DNA from: Megasphaera lornae
GTDB lineage: Bacteria > Bacillota > Negativicutes > Veillonellales > Megasphaeraceae
Length of the DNA: 64,000 bases
NCBI RefSeq assembly: GCF_000214495.1
Contig: NZ_AFIJ01000004.1
Coordinates: 1 to 64,000, forward strand
Reading direction: 5' to 3'
Positions 62,968 through 64,000 of the stretch are shown here, one piece after another; position 1 is the first letter of the stretch; each line of letters starts with the position of its first letter. The notes under the pieces were generated by a model that made no database searches, had not been told where the DNA came from, and saw only the letters and a program-made list of their open reading frames with translations. Both the position numbers and the translations under genes were made by a program.

Positions 62968-63378
62968 AATGGGAGCGGCGTGCAGGCGGCAGGCGGTTCG
63001 CGGCGTGCGGCGCGACGGGACGCGGTTTCGGAAAAAGCACGGGATCACCGGTCGGCGGCATAGGATAGGAAGCGGCGATACGCGTATGCGGGTTACTTTA
63101 CGGGTGCGGATACGGGGGGAACGGCGGTGAGGAACGGGAGCGAGGCTTAGTTGCTATGGTTGCCGTTCTTTGTCGCCGGTTTTTAGCGGTTTTCTACATA
63201 TAACCGGAAAACATATGTAATACCGTGCATTTGCCAAATTTGCATAGTACAAAATGATATGATAAATGATAATCGCATAATAACAGGAAGGAATGGAGAA
63301 ATACGGGAAATAGCCGATAATTATGATAATGCAAATCAAAAAAATAGTGCCTACTATGTTTTACATTTCACAAACAAC
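62968..63378. other. Non-coding spacer, GC-rich then AT-rich
   Basis: 62968-63130 is unusually GC-rich (many GGC/GCG) with no supportable ORF on either strand; AACGGC/GCCGTT (63120-63125 / 63162-63167) could pair. From about 63180 it becomes AT-rich. No tRNA or known RNA was recognised. There is no clear terminator after the aminotransferase gene. Confidence 0.4.
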
Positions 63379-63387
63379 TGCTATAAT
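63379..63387 (+). promoter_or_regulatory. Extended -10 promoter for the DUF805 gene
   Basis: TGCTATAAT; the leader of about 120 nt includes a CACCT/AGGTG hairpin (63436-63455). Confidence 0.5.
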
Positions 63388-63514
63388 ATAAATAAAGCTG
63401 TTACACATTCATAAAATAATTTTATATACATACGGCACCTAAAAAACGGTAGGTGTGTTCGGTGTAGGAATGGCGGCAGCAGCTAATGGGGGAAGAGGTA
63501 AGGAGAGATAGCAG

Positions 63515-63916
63515 ATGGAAACGATGGAAACCATGGAAGCGGCAGGAAAAAAAGAGTTCACTCGCATTGTATATAAAGAAGAAGCTTTTTTACAACGATT
63601 TTTTTCCTATCGCGGACGGTTAAATAGAAAGCAGTATTTTTGGCGAGTATTGGCTACGGGAATTGCCGGCGTGTTGTTTACACAGGTTTTTCAGGACGGT
63701 ACGCTTTTAACCGCTTTGGGCTATGCGTTGGCGATGGCGGCCTGGGTGTCCAGCTTGATGCTGGGGATTCGTCGGTTTCATGATTTGAATAAAACCGGTT
63801 GGGGTATGATTGCCGGGGTCATTCCGGGAATCAACATTGCCCTTGCGGTTTACCTGGTCATGGCGAAAGGCGCAACGGAAGAAAATAAATTCGGGTTGGC
63901 ACCCGCCGCATATTAG
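63515..63916 (+). CDS. DUF805 family membrane protein
   Basis: A 133-aa protein with the DUF805 pattern: FFSYRGRLNRKQYFWRVLA at the start of the domain (about residues 29-47), hydrophobic spans, the GIRRFHDLNKTGWGMIAG signature, and a last span before KGATEENKFGLAP. There are three to four membrane spans and a polar 28-residue N-terminus. Family function is unknown. AAGGAG precedes the ATG. Confidence 0.88.
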   Translation: METMETMEAAGKKEFTRIVYKEEAFLQRFFSYRGRLNRKQYFWRVLATGIAGVLFTQVFQDGTLLTALGYALAMAAWVSSLMLGIRRFHDLNKTGWGMIAGVIPGINIALAVYLVMAKGATEENKFGLAPAAY

Positions 63917-63931
63917 AAAGGAAGAATACGG

Positions 63932-64000
63932 ATGCAGTCATTTTGTCAGGCTATGTTACAACAGGAGCCTTATGAGGAACAACAAGCGTTTCGGGATACT
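63932..64000 (+). CDS. Start of a gene cut by the window end
   Basis: ATG 63932 is 8 nt after AGAAAGGAAG and opens a frame of 23 codons to the window edge (begins MQSFCQAMLQQEPYEEQQ). It lies 15 bp after the DUF805 gene, so it is probably co-transcribed. Too little is present to assign a family. Confidence 0.5.
   Translation, partial: MQSFCQAMLQQEPYEEQQAFRDT

Overview
The window looks like a chromosomal segment of a Gram-negative-type (diderm) anaerobic Firmicute of the class Negativicutes, most likely a Veillonellaceae member close to Megasphaera or Dialister. This is inferred from gene content. A Firmicute background (glycyl T-box, YlbF and YwiB-like proteins, BioW) sits beside outer-membrane genes: an SLH-domain OmpM-type porin and an OstA/LptD-like barrel protein. 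Strict-anaerobe energy enzymes (single-chain pyruvate:ferredoxin oxidoreductase, Rnf complex, rubrerythrin) are also present. Almost all genes are on the + strand. I see no rRNA, tRNA, CRISPR array, insertion sequence or prophage gene.

Layout. 1-9.8 kb: YceD/L32, the ruvCAB resolvasome, a SpoIID/LytB-like exported protein, queA-tgt (queuosine), then yajC, formyl-THF cyclo-ligase and secDF. 9.9-12.7 kb: a small exported repeat protein, bioY, deoD, queD and queE. 12.8-18.4 kb: a flavin-binding split-barrel protein with an AraC regulator, a HAD phosphatase, a phosphohexomutase and a LysR regulator. 18.9-27.9 kb: the large pyruvate oxidoreductase gene, a lipoprotein, reverse rubrerythrin, a two-gene envelope operon, a 65-bp perfect hairpin and an unlisted 27-codon membrane ORF with its own signals. 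28-33.8 kb: dgt, DUF1653, DUF1858, YwiB-like, argS and pyrG. 34.1-41.1 kb: a long structured leader, rnfCDGEAB, apbE and an Lrp regulator. 41.2-48 kb: an ABC-F ATPase, a lactate-dehydrogenase-type flavoprotein, a family I CoA-transferase homologue with an Asp where Glu is expected, and class II fumarase. 48-54.5 kb: bioW-bioF-membrane protein, trmL, ylbF-murB and typA. 55-64 kb: ompM, T-box-glyQS, alr, an aminotransferase, a DUF805 protein and the start of one more gene.

How the genes fit together. Pyruvate oxidoreductase makes reduced ferredoxin. Rnf, flavinylated by ApbE, can couple ferredoxin oxidation to NAD reduction and ion pumping. The FAD-linked lactate dehydrogenase, the CoA-transferase homologue and fumarase fit lactate/propionate-type fermentation. 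queA, tgt, queD and queE supply part of queuosine synthesis (queC and queF are not here). bioY and bioWF form two biotin units with near-identical promoters and BirA-like half-sites. Intrinsic terminators and extended -10 (TGn) promoters are frequent and define the operons well.

The strongest candidates for something new are the 27-aa ORF with its palindromic promoter (26947-27134), the Glu-to-Asp change in the CoA-transferase homologue, the 11-residue repeat protein at 9.9 kb, the unidentified ~300-nt leader of the rnf operon, and the untyped membrane protein closing the bioWF operon. All gene identities come from reading motifs by eye; no database search was run.
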